This document shows positions 50,201-56,034 of a stretch of 64,000 nt of DNA, one piece after another. Numbering within the stretch: the first letter of the stretch is position 1; each line of letters opens with the position of its first letter. The translations under genes were made by a program, and so were the position numbers. The stretch spans positions 5,341,082-5,405,081 of the forward strand of contig NC_049997.1 in assembly GCF_000003815.2 (NCBI RefSeq), read 5' to 3'. This DNA is from Branchiostoma floridae. Its lineage: Eukaryota > Chordata > Leptocardii > Amphioxiformes > Branchiostomatidae. The notes under the pieces were generated by a model, which saw only the letters and a program-made list of their open reading frames with translations, had not been told where the DNA came from and searched no databases.

Positions 50201-51398
50201 ACAGATACTGTTTCGAAATAGACCATTGTTTTCAGTATCGTCAATTCACAAGTTCTCACATACTGAATCAGGTCCAGGTTCAGGTCCGGACCTGGACCTG
50301 ACCATTTTGACCTGAACCGGACCTGCAGGCCCTGAATTTTCAGTACCGGTACCCACCCCTTATACGTATAGAAAATATATGAGTAGGGTCTGCATAGGGT
50401 TAGTGAGTGTCACATTGTTTAACAAACACAAGTTGCGTGATTCACTACAAGGGGTATTATGCAAAAAATCGGCTGATTATGTATTCATCGATACATAATC
50501 TACTGGAAAATAACACTACCTTCTGGAGTTTAGTACCCCTTTAAACGCAGAAATAAAATGTTTCTTATAATGACAATGACAATGAAGTTTATTGCATATT
50601 CATGCCCAATTGGGGCTAAATGCAGTTCGTTTGATATAAAAGGTAGTAAACGAAAAGTTATACATATACTATAGTTTACATGCTTCTTCTCTCTTCTTAA
50701 AACATGTGTAGACGAACTTACAGAGATCTTCCAGTATATCGTGGTTAGATGATGACATAAGATATTTGAACATATCTTCCTTCGTTAGGTGTGCATATTT
50801 CTGATCTACAAGTGTAGCATTAACAAATGTATTGCGCAGATCATTGTACGCTGAACACTGCAGGACAAAGTGTATTTCGTTTTCTACACATGTGGTTCTT
50901 ATCGCAAAATATACATAGTCTAAATTAGGAGGAGTTCGGTTATATCTACCAGCTTCAATTTCCAATGGGCGATCGCTGATCCTTAGGTTGGTCATGGCTC
51001 GGCGATAGCTAAAATTTGTTATATCCAGGTATTTTTCTCTTTCATGCAGATGCTTAAATTTTCCGTTTTTTTCTTAAACGTTCTTAGCTTATTTCCTTGG
51101 TTTTCCTTCGTGCCAGGAGAATTAAGATCAAATAAAGTCTGTACGTATGTATGTGGGTTCGCCAACACTTACCTTTAGGTACTTTACAATCATCGACAAG
51201 CTCCTTCAAAGTGGAGGGCCTTTTGATAACAGCTGGCTGGACAGCAACTGTTGAAGGAACAGCCGCTTGAGGAACAGCCGCTTGAGGAACAGCCGCTTGA
51301 GGAACAGCCGCTTGAGGAACAGCCGCTTGAGGAACAGCCGCTTGAGGAACAGCTTTTCTTGGTTGAGCAGCCGGTGATTTTGAGACACTAGTCCCCAT
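18304..51398 (-). CDS. Myristoylated SRPBCCx3-C2-lipoxygenase fusion (full gene)
   Basis: Coding exons, 5' to 3': 51398-51173, 49229-49086, 48654-48488, 47558-47460, 46270-46108, 45451-45297, 43572-43435, 42310-42164, 40336-40184, 39618-39540, 38805-38605, 37530-37383, 35514-35228, 34716-34553, 26199-26058, 22384-22121, 21573-21213, 20516-20347, 19919-19742, 18955-18805, 18471-18304. They sum to 3,705 bp (1,234 residues plus stop) and every junction keeps phase. All introns are GT-AG except intron 3 (GC-AG). Domains: myristoylation signal and AVPQA repeat (1-75), three SRPBCC/START-like domains (about 78-222, 225-370, 383-540), C2 (about 540-650) and lipoxygenase (about 655-1234). The expected reaction is stereospecific dioxygenation of polyunsaturated fatty acids to hydroperoxides at a membrane. 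The typical animal enzyme is about 660-700 residues with an N-terminal PLAT domain, which is absent here. No frameshift or internal stop was found. Confidence 0.93.
18805..18955 (-). CDS. Lipoxygenase exon 20
   Basis: Encodes [20 protein letters not shown], then a helix with [20 protein letters not shown]. Conserved C-terminal helices of the lipoxygenase core. Donor GTAAGG at 18804-18799. Confidence 0.93.
19340..19685. mobile_element. Foldback element family B, copy 1
   Basis: Inverted arms: CTTTCTTCCAACACAAACG...CAAATTTTCAACGACCAC at 19342-19387 against GCTCGTTGAAAATTTGACC...TGTTGGAAGAATG at 19650-19682. The centre contains CACGTGATCTT-type repeats. It lies in intron 19 of the lipoxygenase gene. 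A second copy (26245-30580) is split by a LINE. Confidence 0.8.
21128..21168. repeat. (CA)n microsatellite
   Basis: Short CACA-rich run in intron 17, about 45 bp downstream of the exon 17 donor. Confidence 0.9.
21703..22042. mobile_element. MITE family A, copy 3 (composite)
   Basis: Left part GGGGCACCGGTGTGGCACTGCGGGGTTC and right terminus GCACCGGTGCCCCAAGTGCAGTGAGATACCACCTTA match the family. The middle contains about 100 bp of unrelated sequence. It is in intron 16, ending about 80 bp from exon 16. Confidence 0.8.
23258..25911 (+). mobile_element. DDE_Tnp_4 (ISL2EU/Harbinger-like) transposon with AT target duplication
   Basis: 2,654 bp with terminal inverted repeats AAGCCTATTTGCATTTACC and (inverted right end) AAGCCTATTCGCAATTACC. 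It is flanked by AT at 23256-23257 and 25912-25913 within a MITE. It carries a frameshifted transposase gene at about 24106-24984. The 2-bp duplication, terminal repeats and DDE_Tnp_4 protein agree with each other. Confidence 0.88.
24106..24984 (+). pseudogene. DDE_Tnp_4 transposase pseudogene
   Basis: Fragments in several frames align to one DDE_Tnp_4 nuclease. WPSR...[11 protein letters not shown] precedes [12 protein letters not shown] (first Asp at 24476-24478). GGRASDV precedes [13 protein letters not shown] (second Asp at 24706-24708). [17 protein letters not shown] carries the third catalytic residue, Glu at 24847-24849. The C-terminus ends at 24984. An N-terminal [12 protein letters not shown] segment could be a THAP-like C2CH start. 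The three catalytic residues survive, but frameshifts between them make the copy inactive. Confidence 0.85.
26058..26199 (-). CDS. Lipoxygenase exon 15
   Basis: 142 bp, phase 0 in and 1 out. Encodes [20 protein letters not shown], then [18 protein letters not shown] and EFCRQYLQG. It is isolated by 8.4 kb of transposon-filled intron upstream and 3.7 kb downstream, yet the phase at both ends matches. The donor is GTTCGT. Confidence 0.92.
26277..26458. mobile_element. Hairpin element family C, copy 1
   Basis: Ends CAGTCTTCGAACGGGGCTGG and CCAGCCCCGTTCAAAGACTG are inverted repeats. The left arm includes a G-run of about 13 and CGTAGGTTCGCGATTT. Similar copies are at 40752-40972 and 54980-55250. 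It is nested in foldback element B. Confidence 0.88.
26562..30400 (-). mobile_element. Near-intact non-LTR retrotransposon (LINE)
   Basis: The 3' end is at a poly-A tract (T-run 26564-26575 on the plus strand). A single uninterrupted 1,136-codon frame occupies 30184-26774. The 5' end is uncertain, around 30.2-30.4 kb. It is inserted antisense-neutral, in the same orientation as the host gene, in lipoxygenase intron 14. Confidence 0.85.
26774..30184 (-). CDS. LINE ORF: AP endonuclease, reverse transcriptase, C-terminal CCHC-like motif
   Basis: The N-terminus is hydrophobic and ends AVHPNPGP, a degenerate relative of 2A motifs. AP-endonuclease motifs follow: [33 protein letters not shown] and SGCHHSP. 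Reverse transcriptase motifs are [40 protein letters not shown] and FADDSSL, with the catalytic FADD intact. The C-terminus has [18 protein letters not shown], the Cys-His motif found in several non-LTR clades. No stops, so the copy may be recently active. Clade is CR1/L2/Crack-like; I cannot decide further. Confidence 0.93.
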   Translation of the reverse strand: MREAAFIGLDMYRAVIGLFSAHSRLISKERFRLTLNLDIFLSYTTVFISFVVILVAGAVHPNPGPVCRKQFNVIHLNVNSLVAGTKMDELSALAVRLNLDVIAVSETWLGDSVDSFAISLDGFQLPVRRDRNRHGGGVLIYISDQIAYKRRLDLESPSVECIWLELFVGRSRLLFSVYYRPPGQDSKTVDEFVDLFSDSVFTAESSQHDGIIITGDFNAKHEAWWVHDPITSVGTKLLQASKMLNLTQVIKEPTCDLSRSPSLIDLLFINEKKLIKSTSALSPLSGCHHSPIVATINLSLRPPRPYVRTIWDYSKTDHSLLALFSSEPIWHEVFYCDTVEEASKKLMELILEAKIKCVPHKDILVRPRDKPWISPEIRRLMHQRDKLHKKAKLTNSPIHWSSYRLIRNKLVHQLSLAKSNYHNRLVASLSSSPSSNKKWWHIVKHFYQSKVNSTIPPLKSGNCFITDSREKATMFNLYFSSQASVDDSSARLPPLDFLTSARLTQCVTSAAEIELYVSDLEVSKACGYDNVDNRFLKSICPYISDKIAYVFNLSLNHGVFPESWKRANVVPIFKKGDPEDVSNYRPVSLLPCLSKILEKIVFKHLYNHLMSQNLLYSLQSGFIRGDSTVGQLVCVTDKILEALDSNREVRAVYLDFSRAFDKVWHKGIIFKLQRNGVEGPVLNWFHSYLSDRVQRVVIDGQHSDWCNIRAGVPQGSVLGPLLFLVYINDMVDDLSSCPFLFADDSSLIDIVDSPTETASSLNSDLSKISCWASTWLMKLNPLKTEEMCFSRKIDPPCHPPLFLDNCVIQSVKDHKHIGVFLTSTMSWEKHITHMIAKVSKRVSTLNKLKFKLPRHVLEVIYKSFIRPLLEYADIVWHGCTISDSRRIEGVQYECSLTVSGAVRGSSYLSLLSELGWEKLSDRRYIHSLTMFHKIVHGQTRQYLQELITPEVSALTPYDLRNKHNLQSPACTTTRYQRSFIPYATHHWNDLDLAVRSLNPSTFKNYLIKLVRPSPNTHFRHGPRYACVLLTRLRIGTCSLNFSLFTRNLVDSPSCSCGSRCESVVHYLLYCPNYNHLRKTLLCNLQDLLTLDLKTTSDPVLTQLLLKGSPTLPTVTNNHIMQLTQTYILQTNRFQTD
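31044..32453 (+). pseudogene. LINE ORF 5' part: leader, 2A recoding motif, PHD finger, AP endonuclease
   Basis: Codons 94-102 (31323-31349) read GDVELNPGP, the canonical 2A consensus D-V/I-E-x-N-P-G-P, preceded by a hydrophobic leader. Next comes a PHD-type zinc finger: [19 protein letters not shown] and ICCSC. Endonuclease motifs follow: [35 protein letters not shown] and SDHDIP. 2A motifs make the ribosome release and resume without a peptide bond, and are documented in non-LTR elements of invertebrate deuterostomes. The frame is lost near its 3' end. Confidence 0.92.
32380..34095 (+). pseudogene. LINE ORF 3' part: reverse transcriptase with stops and palm deletion
   Basis: This shares one frame with two internal stops. 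It shows [70 protein letters not shown] and [15 protein letters not shown]. It then jumps to the thumb region [11 protein letters not shown] and the C-terminal [14 protein letters not shown]. The catalytic FADD region is missing. Confidence 0.9.
34553..35514 (-). CDS. C2 second half and C2-lipoxygenase linker (exons 13-14)
   Basis: Exon 13 (35228-35514) starts [12 protein letters not shown], the third calcium loop of C2 (D608, D610, D616), and continues [12 protein letters not shown], a final strand LNVRLYLKM, and a helical linker. Exon 14 (34553-34716) encodes [20 protein letters not shown] then a Pro/Met-rich strand and [12 protein letters not shown], leading into the lipoxygenase core. Exon 13 uses a weak donor, GTACAT. 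Confidence 0.9.
34800..34990. repeat. GACA/GACAGA-rich microsatellite and local duplication in intron 13
   Basis: Imperfect AGACAGACAGACGG runs at 34826-34845 and 34935-34975. Just beyond, 35000-35110 and 35135-35227 repeat TGTTCTATCCATTC.CCTGGCTGTATGTATGAAGAT...TTAGGCTAGCCCCTGAGG, with the second copy reaching the exon 13 donor. This is a tandem duplication of about 120 bp of intron and splice-site region. Confidence 0.8.
35537..35788. mobile_element. MITE family A, copy 5
   Basis: Left end TTAAGGTGGTATACC...GGGGCACCGGTGCGGCACT and right end GTGCCGCACTGTTGCCCCAAGTGC...GATACCAC. Core AACGAAGTTCAGAGACAAA, ATACTTTTACGTATTACGC. It begins 22 bp upstream of exon 13's acceptor side, so it contributes to the end of intron 12. 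Confidence 0.88.
35990..36195 (-). mobile_element. SINE body fragment
   Basis: On the minus strand it reads CTTAGGAAAGGCACTTAACA CGACTTTCC...TCACTCAGG, then TAGCTTCGGTTAGGGTCGTC...GGACGTTAAATGGA. The first block matches the post-tRNA part of the SINE at 48754-48978. The tRNA head is missing. Confidence 0.6.
36196..36350. mobile_element. Diverged arm of the foldback element seen at 1348-1790
   Basis: Shares ACACAACCAAG, CAACGTTACGGTG, TCAGGGCAAT...ACTG and GTGTCGCTGCT in the same order, with many substitutions. Confidence 0.55.
36700..37293. mobile_element. TIR element family T, copy 2
   Basis: From CACACGAGAGCAAGAATGAG to CGGTTTCAGTGTAAAGGCCC. Internal inverted motifs (GGAATGCAGTGAGAATTTCT and CAAGCCACTTC) match copies at 12826-15425 and 42755-43336. 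It lies in intron 12, about 90 bp from exon 12. Confidence 0.85.
37383..37530 (-). CDS. C2 first-half exon (12)
   Basis: 148 bp, phase 1 in and 2 out, CAG acceptor after 37530, GTAAGA donor. Encodes [31 protein letters not shown] and VIFTI. DPY with D561, NPxWxExF and the strand before DRD are the core C2 pattern. D555 from exon 11 and D561 form the first calcium loop (spacing of six, as in synaptotagmin C2A). Confidence 0.93.
37602..37700. repeat. (CT)n-rich microsatellite
   Basis: Imperfect CTCTCT tract about 70 bp upstream of the exon 12 acceptor. It could act as an extended polypyrimidine tract on the plus strand only; on the gene strand it is purine-rich. Confidence 0.93.
38605..42310 (-). 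CDS. SRPBCC/START-like domain 3 (exons 8-11)
   Basis: Exons 42164-42310, 40184-40336, 39540-39618 and 38605-38805. Landmarks: [20 protein letters not shown] with W405 and [63 protein letters not shown], then a long C-terminal helix ending [12 protein letters not shown]. The GP.e.vW..frpf start and the terminal helix are typical of the SRPBCC (polyketide cyclase/Bet v 1) fold, which encloses a hydrophobic ligand cavity. Exon 11 also begins C2 ([16 protein letters not shown]). Confidence 0.85.
40752..40972. mobile_element. Hairpin element family C, copy 2 (near-perfect palindrome)
   Basis: GTTGTAGTCTTCGGAACGGG...TTGGTTCCCGATTTCCAATG on the left and GTTCCAAATCGCGAACCAAC...CGTTCCGAAGACTGCAAC on the right form a hairpin about 220 bp long with a G-run in one arm and a C-run in the other. 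It lies in intron 8. Confidence 0.92.
41775..42145. repeat. Compound minisatellite GTGATTCGTGCGTTTTT / AATAAAATTCGTCCGTTTTT
   Basis: About a dozen alternating half-units of 17-25 bp, arranged in higher-order repeats of roughly 115 bp (41880-42000 is repeated at 41995-42110). It ends about 20 bp from the exon 8 donor at 42163, so it is the very start of intron 8. Confidence 0.95.
42755..43336. mobile_element. TIR element family T, copy 3
   Basis: From CTCACACGAGAGCAAGAATC to GTTTCAGTGTGAAGGCCCTA. It is collinear with copy 2 at about 85-90 per cent by eye. It lies in intron 7, ending about 100 bp from exon 7. Confidence 0.87.
43435..46270 (-). CDS. SRPBCC/START-like domain 2 (exons 5-7)
   Basis: Exons 46108-46270, 45297-45451 and 43435-43572. 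Landmarks: [20 protein letters not shown] then DVTWI with W250 and W261, then [50 protein letters not shown] and [19 protein letters not shown]. The [17 protein letters not shown] segment is a strong SRPBCC signature. The first ten residues of exon 5 finish the terminal helix of domain 1 ([18 protein letters not shown]). Confidence 0.87.
43573..45296. other. Intron 6 of the lipoxygenase fusion gene
   Basis: 1.7 kb with no repeat or gene that I recognise. Only short ORFs. Confidence 0.5.
45538..45790. mobile_element. Foldback element (as at 1348-1790), partial copy 2
   Basis: Shares GTTTCATCAGGTTGGTACAT, CTGAACTGTGAACAGCGACA and GAAGAAGGTGACAGATGGTC with the 1.3-kb copy, ending GTGTAAAAAGAGTCTCTTTA. 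The left arm is mostly missing. Confidence 0.87.
47145..47409. repeat. (CA)n / (CACAAA)n microsatellite
   Basis: 265 bp of CACACA with AACACA and a CG-rich (CGCG)n block at 47159-47178. It ends about 50 bp from the exon 4 donor. Confidence 0.97.
47460..49229 (-). CDS. SRPBCC/START-like domain 1 (exons 2-4)
   Basis: Exons 49086-49229, 48488-48654 and 47460-47558. Landmarks: [19 protein letters not shown] with W100, [43 protein letters not shown], then AKVTISVRF and a helix RRRDIAYHM running into exon 5. The G-x-GEVGT turn and terminal helix fit an SRPBCC cavity domain. Exon 3 ends AAG|GCATGA, a GC donor that keeps both phase and the strand [18 protein letters not shown]. Confidence 0.84.
47690..47890. 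mobile_element. Mariner-like fragment, copy 2
   Basis: CTCACCCAGAAATAAGGTTA, CAACTCAAGTTTCGGGGCAT and GGGGAGAAAAACAAGGTTAA match the 58-kb copy in order. It lies in intron 3. Confidence 0.6.
48754..48978 (+). mobile_element. tRNA-derived SINE with poly-A tail
   Basis: Box A-like TGGCGTAACTGG at 48759-48770 and box B GAGTTCGATTCCC at 48802-48814 have tRNA spacing. The body CCCTTGGGAAAGGCACTTTA follows, then a 20-bp A tail at 48959-48978. Flanking ACGTTAACG and ACATTAACG may be target duplications. It is antisense in intron 2 of the lipoxygenase fusion gene. Confidence 0.88.
49315..49545. mobile_element. Foldback MITE (GCGCTTACCAACAA family)
   Basis: Left arm TATCCGTACTCAAAATAAAG CGCTTACCAACAA and CAGTTCTCTGATCCTTTTCA are mirrored by TGAGAAGCATCAGAGGACTG and TTGTTGGTAAGCGCTTTATT TTGAGTACGGATA. 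About 230 bp, non-coding, in intron 1. Confidence 0.9.
49918..50362. mobile_element. hAT-type MITE, copy 2
   Basis: AAGGGTGTACTGGTACAAAA to CAGTACCGGTACCCACCCCTTA, in the reverse orientation to the 7882-8325 copy. It shares TTCTTATTGGACC, the AACATCCGGTC-type segment and CAGGTCCGGACCTGGACCTG. Confidence 0.82.
50575..50995 (-). pseudogene. 5'-truncated LINE, C-terminal end and 3' tail
   Basis: The open frame 50995-50669 encodes [15 protein letters not shown] then C...[17 protein letters not shown], the C-terminal Cys-His motif of non-LTR ORF2, ending in a Lys-rich tail. Downstream is an ATGCAATAAACTTCATTGTC tail with TCATTG repeats. A related tail is at 61405-61740. Confidence 0.8.
51173..51398 (-). 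CDS. First coding exon: myristoylation signal and AVPQA repeat
   Basis: 226 bp from ATG at 51398-51396, with a 9-bp 5' leader after a CAG acceptor at 51408-51410. MGTSVSKS fits the N-myristoylation consensus (Gly2, Ser6, Lys7). Six perfect copies of AVPQA (15-bp unit) follow at about 51245-51350, then a linker [20 protein letters not shown] and KVPK. The low-complexity stretch is probably a flexible spacer between the membrane anchor and domain 1. Donor GTAAGT at 51172-51167. Confidence 0.9.
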
Positions 51399-51407
51399 GT
51401 TTTTTGA

Positions 51408-53330
51408 CTGGAATTAAAAGGATTCTTTATTTTCTGAACATCTAGTACAGTGAGTTCTTATGCTATAAACTACAAAACAACTAAATTTTTTTCAAAGCCT
51501 TTTGCTTAAAACAAATAGTACATTTGTCAAAAACTAAGTATTTTCATCATCTAAAAACTAGCTATTGTATAGGGAGTAATACAAAGTACTAGTGCCAACT
51601 ATCACATTGACTAAAAGTACTGTAACATTGGTTAAGTGCAATAGGACCAGTATTTCTACAATCTACAACTATTGCACAGGTAGTGATAAAAAGTTCATGT
51701 GTCAAATTGAAATGCAAAATGCAAAATAATTCTTAACGTACTACTAAAGAATTTTGGATTTCAAACTTGAATCTGTAATCTCGATAGAGTCAGGATCAAA
51801 CATCAAATACAATCAAAGGTGTAATGATCTTGACATATATATTTTGCAGTACAGGACTGTTCTTGTGATTTCTACATCCAACGATAGTGTGCAATTATAC
51901 TAATCTAAGATAGTGTTTTGAAAACGCTGTTTATCTATGTTTGCAAGACAAAAATATCCCTTTGCCTAAGTGCCCTTACTTTTAGTACGCGCTTAGCGGT
52001 TACCGAAGGGTTTGCTTAGGCCTGGTCACATTTCCAACCTCTCCTATTTTCCCTATCTTTCCGTTTTCCGTTTTTTGTCTCTGTCTCTGTCTCAGACCGT
52101 ACCAGACAGTGTTTTTAGTCATTTGTTTAAACTTCCTAAGCACTTAGATTTCATAATGAATGCAACTTTTTTTTGGGGGGGGGGCGGACTTTTTTATTCG
52201 TACCCTCGCATCAGTTTTGGGGATCCCAGAGGATGTCATCCATATGATCAAATCAACATGGCTTAGTATTTGAAAAAAATAAAGTGCCTAAATGAAATTA
52301 GAAATCTAAAGTTATTCCAACAATAAAAGTATGTGTTTCAGCGGCATTCAAAAATTAGAAAAAAATGTGAATAAACAATAACAACGTTGAAAATCATTCC
52401 TTTGTAAATTTGTAAACTATCAAGACAAAAGTGTTTCCAACATTTTAAAGACTTGTAACTTTGAGACAACGATTTAACCATTCAACCAACCAACCAATCA
52501 ACGATCCAATAAAATCATCAATTAAACATAACACCAACAGCACATAATAAACAGTAAACTGGTCCCCACCCCAACCATTGAGCAACAAACAAACAAACAG
52601 ATTAACCAGTCAACAAGTCCAAACATATAACGTTAGTTCACCTTTATCCGTGGGGTAACCTATATCCGTTGTGTTGCTAAACAGGGTATCCAGGGATATC
52701 AAAGTTGATGGACGGTAGTTTCAAATTGTACTGTTTTCAAAATATTGCAGTTTGAAACCACCATCTGTCGACTTGGTATCCCTAAATACATTATTCTTAA
52801 AAATAACGGATAAAGGTTACCCTATGGATAAAGGTGAACTAGCGTTACTTATTGGTATATGCATGTCTAAGAATAGCATAGAAAGTGAACATTTAACTAT
52901 TTTGTTTGTTTCTAGGAAATGCGACTTCGGCATCTAAAAAAGTTAAAATCTTATCAAAATTTCAAACTTATTGCTTAATCAACATTGCAACAGTGAGACT
53001 GAATTGTATTTTACATTGAATGTTTTACATTGACAATGTAAATTTTCCCTTATGAAACGCTGCAATGAATTGAAACTACAAACGGCATAGAACAACATAC
53101 CATATAAAAGCTTAGAATCTGACAAGATCAGCAATTAATTGAACAAAGATCGTTGCAGGCTTTAGTTCTTGGAATAAAGAAACTATTGTGTCTATTTGTT
53201 ATTCTTATTGGTGGTTTAAGTCTCGACGACTTTTTGTGATAATTTTCGCGACAACTTTAAAAAACCTAAAATTAAAAAAAAATGACTGTGCCGCTTTATA
53301 AATTTCAAATAGATTGAAGGAATTACTTAC
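51408..53330. other. Intron 1 (5' UTR intron) of the lipoxygenase fusion gene
   Basis: AT-rich. It contains a G-run at 52175-52184 and the foldback element at 52628-52852. No other coding or RNA signature recognised. Confidence 0.6.
52628..52852. mobile_element. Foldback MITE (GATAAAGGTGAACTA family)
   Basis: AACGTTAGTTCACCTTTATC...ATATCCGTT on the left is mirrored by AACGGATAAAGGTTACCCTA TGGATAAAGGTGAACTAGCG on the right. Inner arms GGTATCCAGGGATA and TGGTATCCCTAAAT also pair. Non-coding. Confidence 0.87.
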
Positions 53331-53388
53331 GTCGTGTTCTTATGAGAAACTTTCAGACGACTGTTGTTCACCCTAAAGTCTTATGGAA
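53331..53388 (-). other. Probable 5' UTR exon of the lipoxygenase fusion gene
   Basis: It ends AACACGAC|GTAAGTAAT, a consensus donor, and contains AGTCGTCTGAAAGTTTCTCA, which is shared with the plus-strand module at 58545-58600. The start is placed about 25-30 bp after the TATA box. No RNA evidence. Confidence 0.65.
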
Positions 53389-53410
53389 AACCTAACACAA
53401 ATGCTTCGCG

Positions 53411-53460
53411 TTATATACGAGCGTGGTCCCCTACCAACGGAATGGACCAACCCAAAACAA
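53411..53460 (-). promoter_or_regulatory. TATA promoter of the lipoxygenase fusion gene
   Basis: On the minus strand TTCCGTTGGTAGGGGACCAC is followed by GCTCGTATATAACGCG, with TATATAA at 53417-53411. The same CCGTTGGTAGGG-ACC-TATA block occurs at 58500-58527 on the plus strand. Conservation of the block between duplicates supports function. Confidence 0.65.
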
Positions 53461-53869
53461 ATCAAAACAACCCAGTCCTTGACTACAATGTGTAGTTACT
53501 GTGATACAGCTTCTACGTTATGATAATATTTCTACTTGTGTTCAAGAATGATACTATGATCATAATTCTACTTGCGTTAGATAATCGTCATTGTTATGTT
53601 TTGAAGTTACGAATTATATCAATAGCCACTATGATTAATAAGAGGGCAATGATTTTGTAGGCGTTATCAAGGCTTAGGTCACATTTCCAATCCGGGGCCC
53701 GACCGGGCAGCTTTTGGGAGCGAAAAGTATGATTTAAAAGGCATCAAAGTACATAAAATGTCAAAATAAGATTCATGGGCATGATATGTGTATATCTATA
53801 GGTATACATTTTAATTCTTAGTTTCTTAAAACATCCCCGCCGGCCGGGAAATGTGACCAAAATAGGATA

Positions 53870-54035
53870 TGTGTAACCTTCGCTTTCACACTGGGTATAT
53901 CATACAAAACGTAAAAGTGTGACCGAGAAGACCACAAAACACACAAAATGTAAAAAGATTATAGAATTCGTTGAGCGATAGAATTCGTTGAGCGATCTTT
54001 CAAATTTTAGGTCGCCGAGAGAGGGCGGCGAGAGC
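53870..54035. mobile_element. MITE family A, degenerate copy
   Basis: CTTTCACACTGG, ACAAAACGTAAAAGTGTGAC, CACACAAAATGTAAAAAGAT and a duplicated ATAGAATTCGTTGAGCGAT follow the family core order. The ends are eroded. Confidence 0.6.
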
Positions 54036-54979
54036 GCCGTCCTAGTGGAAAGGGGGTATTACAGGTTGTTACACCTGAATATGATCGTTGAATGTAACCA
54101 CTGTCAGAAAATATTGGCCCATAGTAACACCATGTTTCAAGATAGGACTAGGTGGTGAAACTTTTTTTTAGTAAAATCAATATGAAAACATATTTTGAAG
54201 TTAATCATTTTGGCCGCGTAGGTTTATCTCCAAACAGGAGAGCTCGTTGCTATGACCAGTTACCATAGTGATATATAAACATTAGGGGTAGGTTCAGGTT
54301 CAAAGAGAGGACGGAGCGATCACCCTGTGGTGATGAAAATAGATTATATCAGAAGGGTCACGCCAAACTGTAATTTGTTATTGTGTGGTTACATGTTACT
54401 ACAAAGGAATACGAACGCCATGTGCATTCGTGCGGTGTGGTTTCGTTGTTTACGAGCAAACGCTGCGAGACAGACGGCTGCTTATAAATCTTACATGTAC
54501 CTGAAGATATAACTTATTTGGAACGTTATTTCCTTGGGATTTATTACACCAGATGTATGACAGTTTAAAATGAGTCTCATTTAAAAGTCACGGCTCAAGG
54601 AAAAAAACTGTTCGTGATACAATTCTGATCCCATCCACGCTCACTGCACCGGATACAGTACGGCCTTGCATATGAATAACTCGTTTTCGTGCGGCGATTC
54701 GGGGGACACAAATACGACTGCCGCTTTTCGTCGTGGGCAAGTCTTGATTCATGTAAGTGTAAATCGGACTTGTAAAGTCCAGACCTCATTCATAAAAGAA
54801 TGTTCTCTTTGGTATTAGCAGTCTTGGTGTTCAACTGAACACTGAGAAGTACAGGAAATGGCCCCGCCTTGACGATGAAAAGAGTTCCCCGAAAACAAGT
54901 TCTACAATGCCGTAACATATCCGGTACAGTTGGTTTGGATGGGATAAGCGTTATAAGAGGAACAAAGGAGCTATTTCTA

Positions 54980-55079
54980 NNNNNNNNNNNNNNNNNNNNN
55001 NNNNNNNNNNNNNNNNNNNNNNNNNNNNNNNNNNNNNNNNNNNNNNNNNNNNNNNNNNNNNNNNNNNNNNNNNNNNNNN
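54980..55079. other. Assembly gap of 100 N in a hairpin element
   Basis: The gap removes the left arm of a family C hairpin, whose right arm (CCAACGGCGAAAATCGCGAA ... TCCGTTCCGAAGACTGCAAC) is at 55160-55250. The palindrome may have caused the gap. Confidence 0.95.
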
Positions 55080-56034
55080 AGGCAAGCAGGAAGGGGAACC
55101 AACCCGGAGGCAAAGGGAGCAAACGGCCAGCCGAAGCAAACTCCCTTCCTCGGCAAACTCCCTTACACAAGAGAACATAGCCAACGGCGAAAATCGCGAA
55201 CCAACGCCCCCACACACCCCAAAAAACAGCTCCGTTCCGAAGACTGCAACGGAGTCTACTATTTTTCAGTCGCGACTGTGCAAACTACTTCACTTAGATC
55301 TCACTCCACTTAAACCTCACTTAAGTGCCTTTACACCAGGTGTATGGATTACTAAAAGCAATCACGTTCCAAATAGTTTACAACTGTATGACTACAAGAA
55401 CGCCTGTTTGACCTGAAGTAGGCTCTATCCTGGATTGACCCTACATAACGCTCTTGGTTTGCCCAGCGTTGCCAGTAAACAAAGAATTCACACCTCATGA
55501 GGGTTCAGGGCGTACATTTTCCTTTGTTGTAACTCCTGACCGAACAATACAAGACAAATTACAGCCTGACGTGACCTGTCTATTGCAATCTATTTCCATC
55601 ACTACAAGGTAATAGCTCTGTTCTTGCTGTGAATTCATATGTAACCCTGATGATGTTGCTTTGGCCTTTGGTCACAAGAATGGTTTTTGTTGTATTTGGA
55701 GGAAACTATACATTTCAGACATGTAACTATGATGCACGATTTTTTTCCAGATATATGTTAACATCGAATGGAAAGAGAAAAAGAAATGATAACGTTGCAC
55801 TATGGTAGGCAAATTGCCCAACGTTGCCAGTAAACAAAGAATTTATACCTCATGAGGGTTCAAGGCGTTCATTTTCCTTTATTGTAACTCCTAACCGAAC
55901 AATACAAGACAAATTACAGCCTGACGTGACCTGTCTATTGCAATCTATTTCCATCACTACAAGGTAATAGCTCTGTTCTTGCTGTGAATTCATATGTAAC
56001 CCTGATGATGTTGCTTTGGCCTTTGTTTGTTTGA

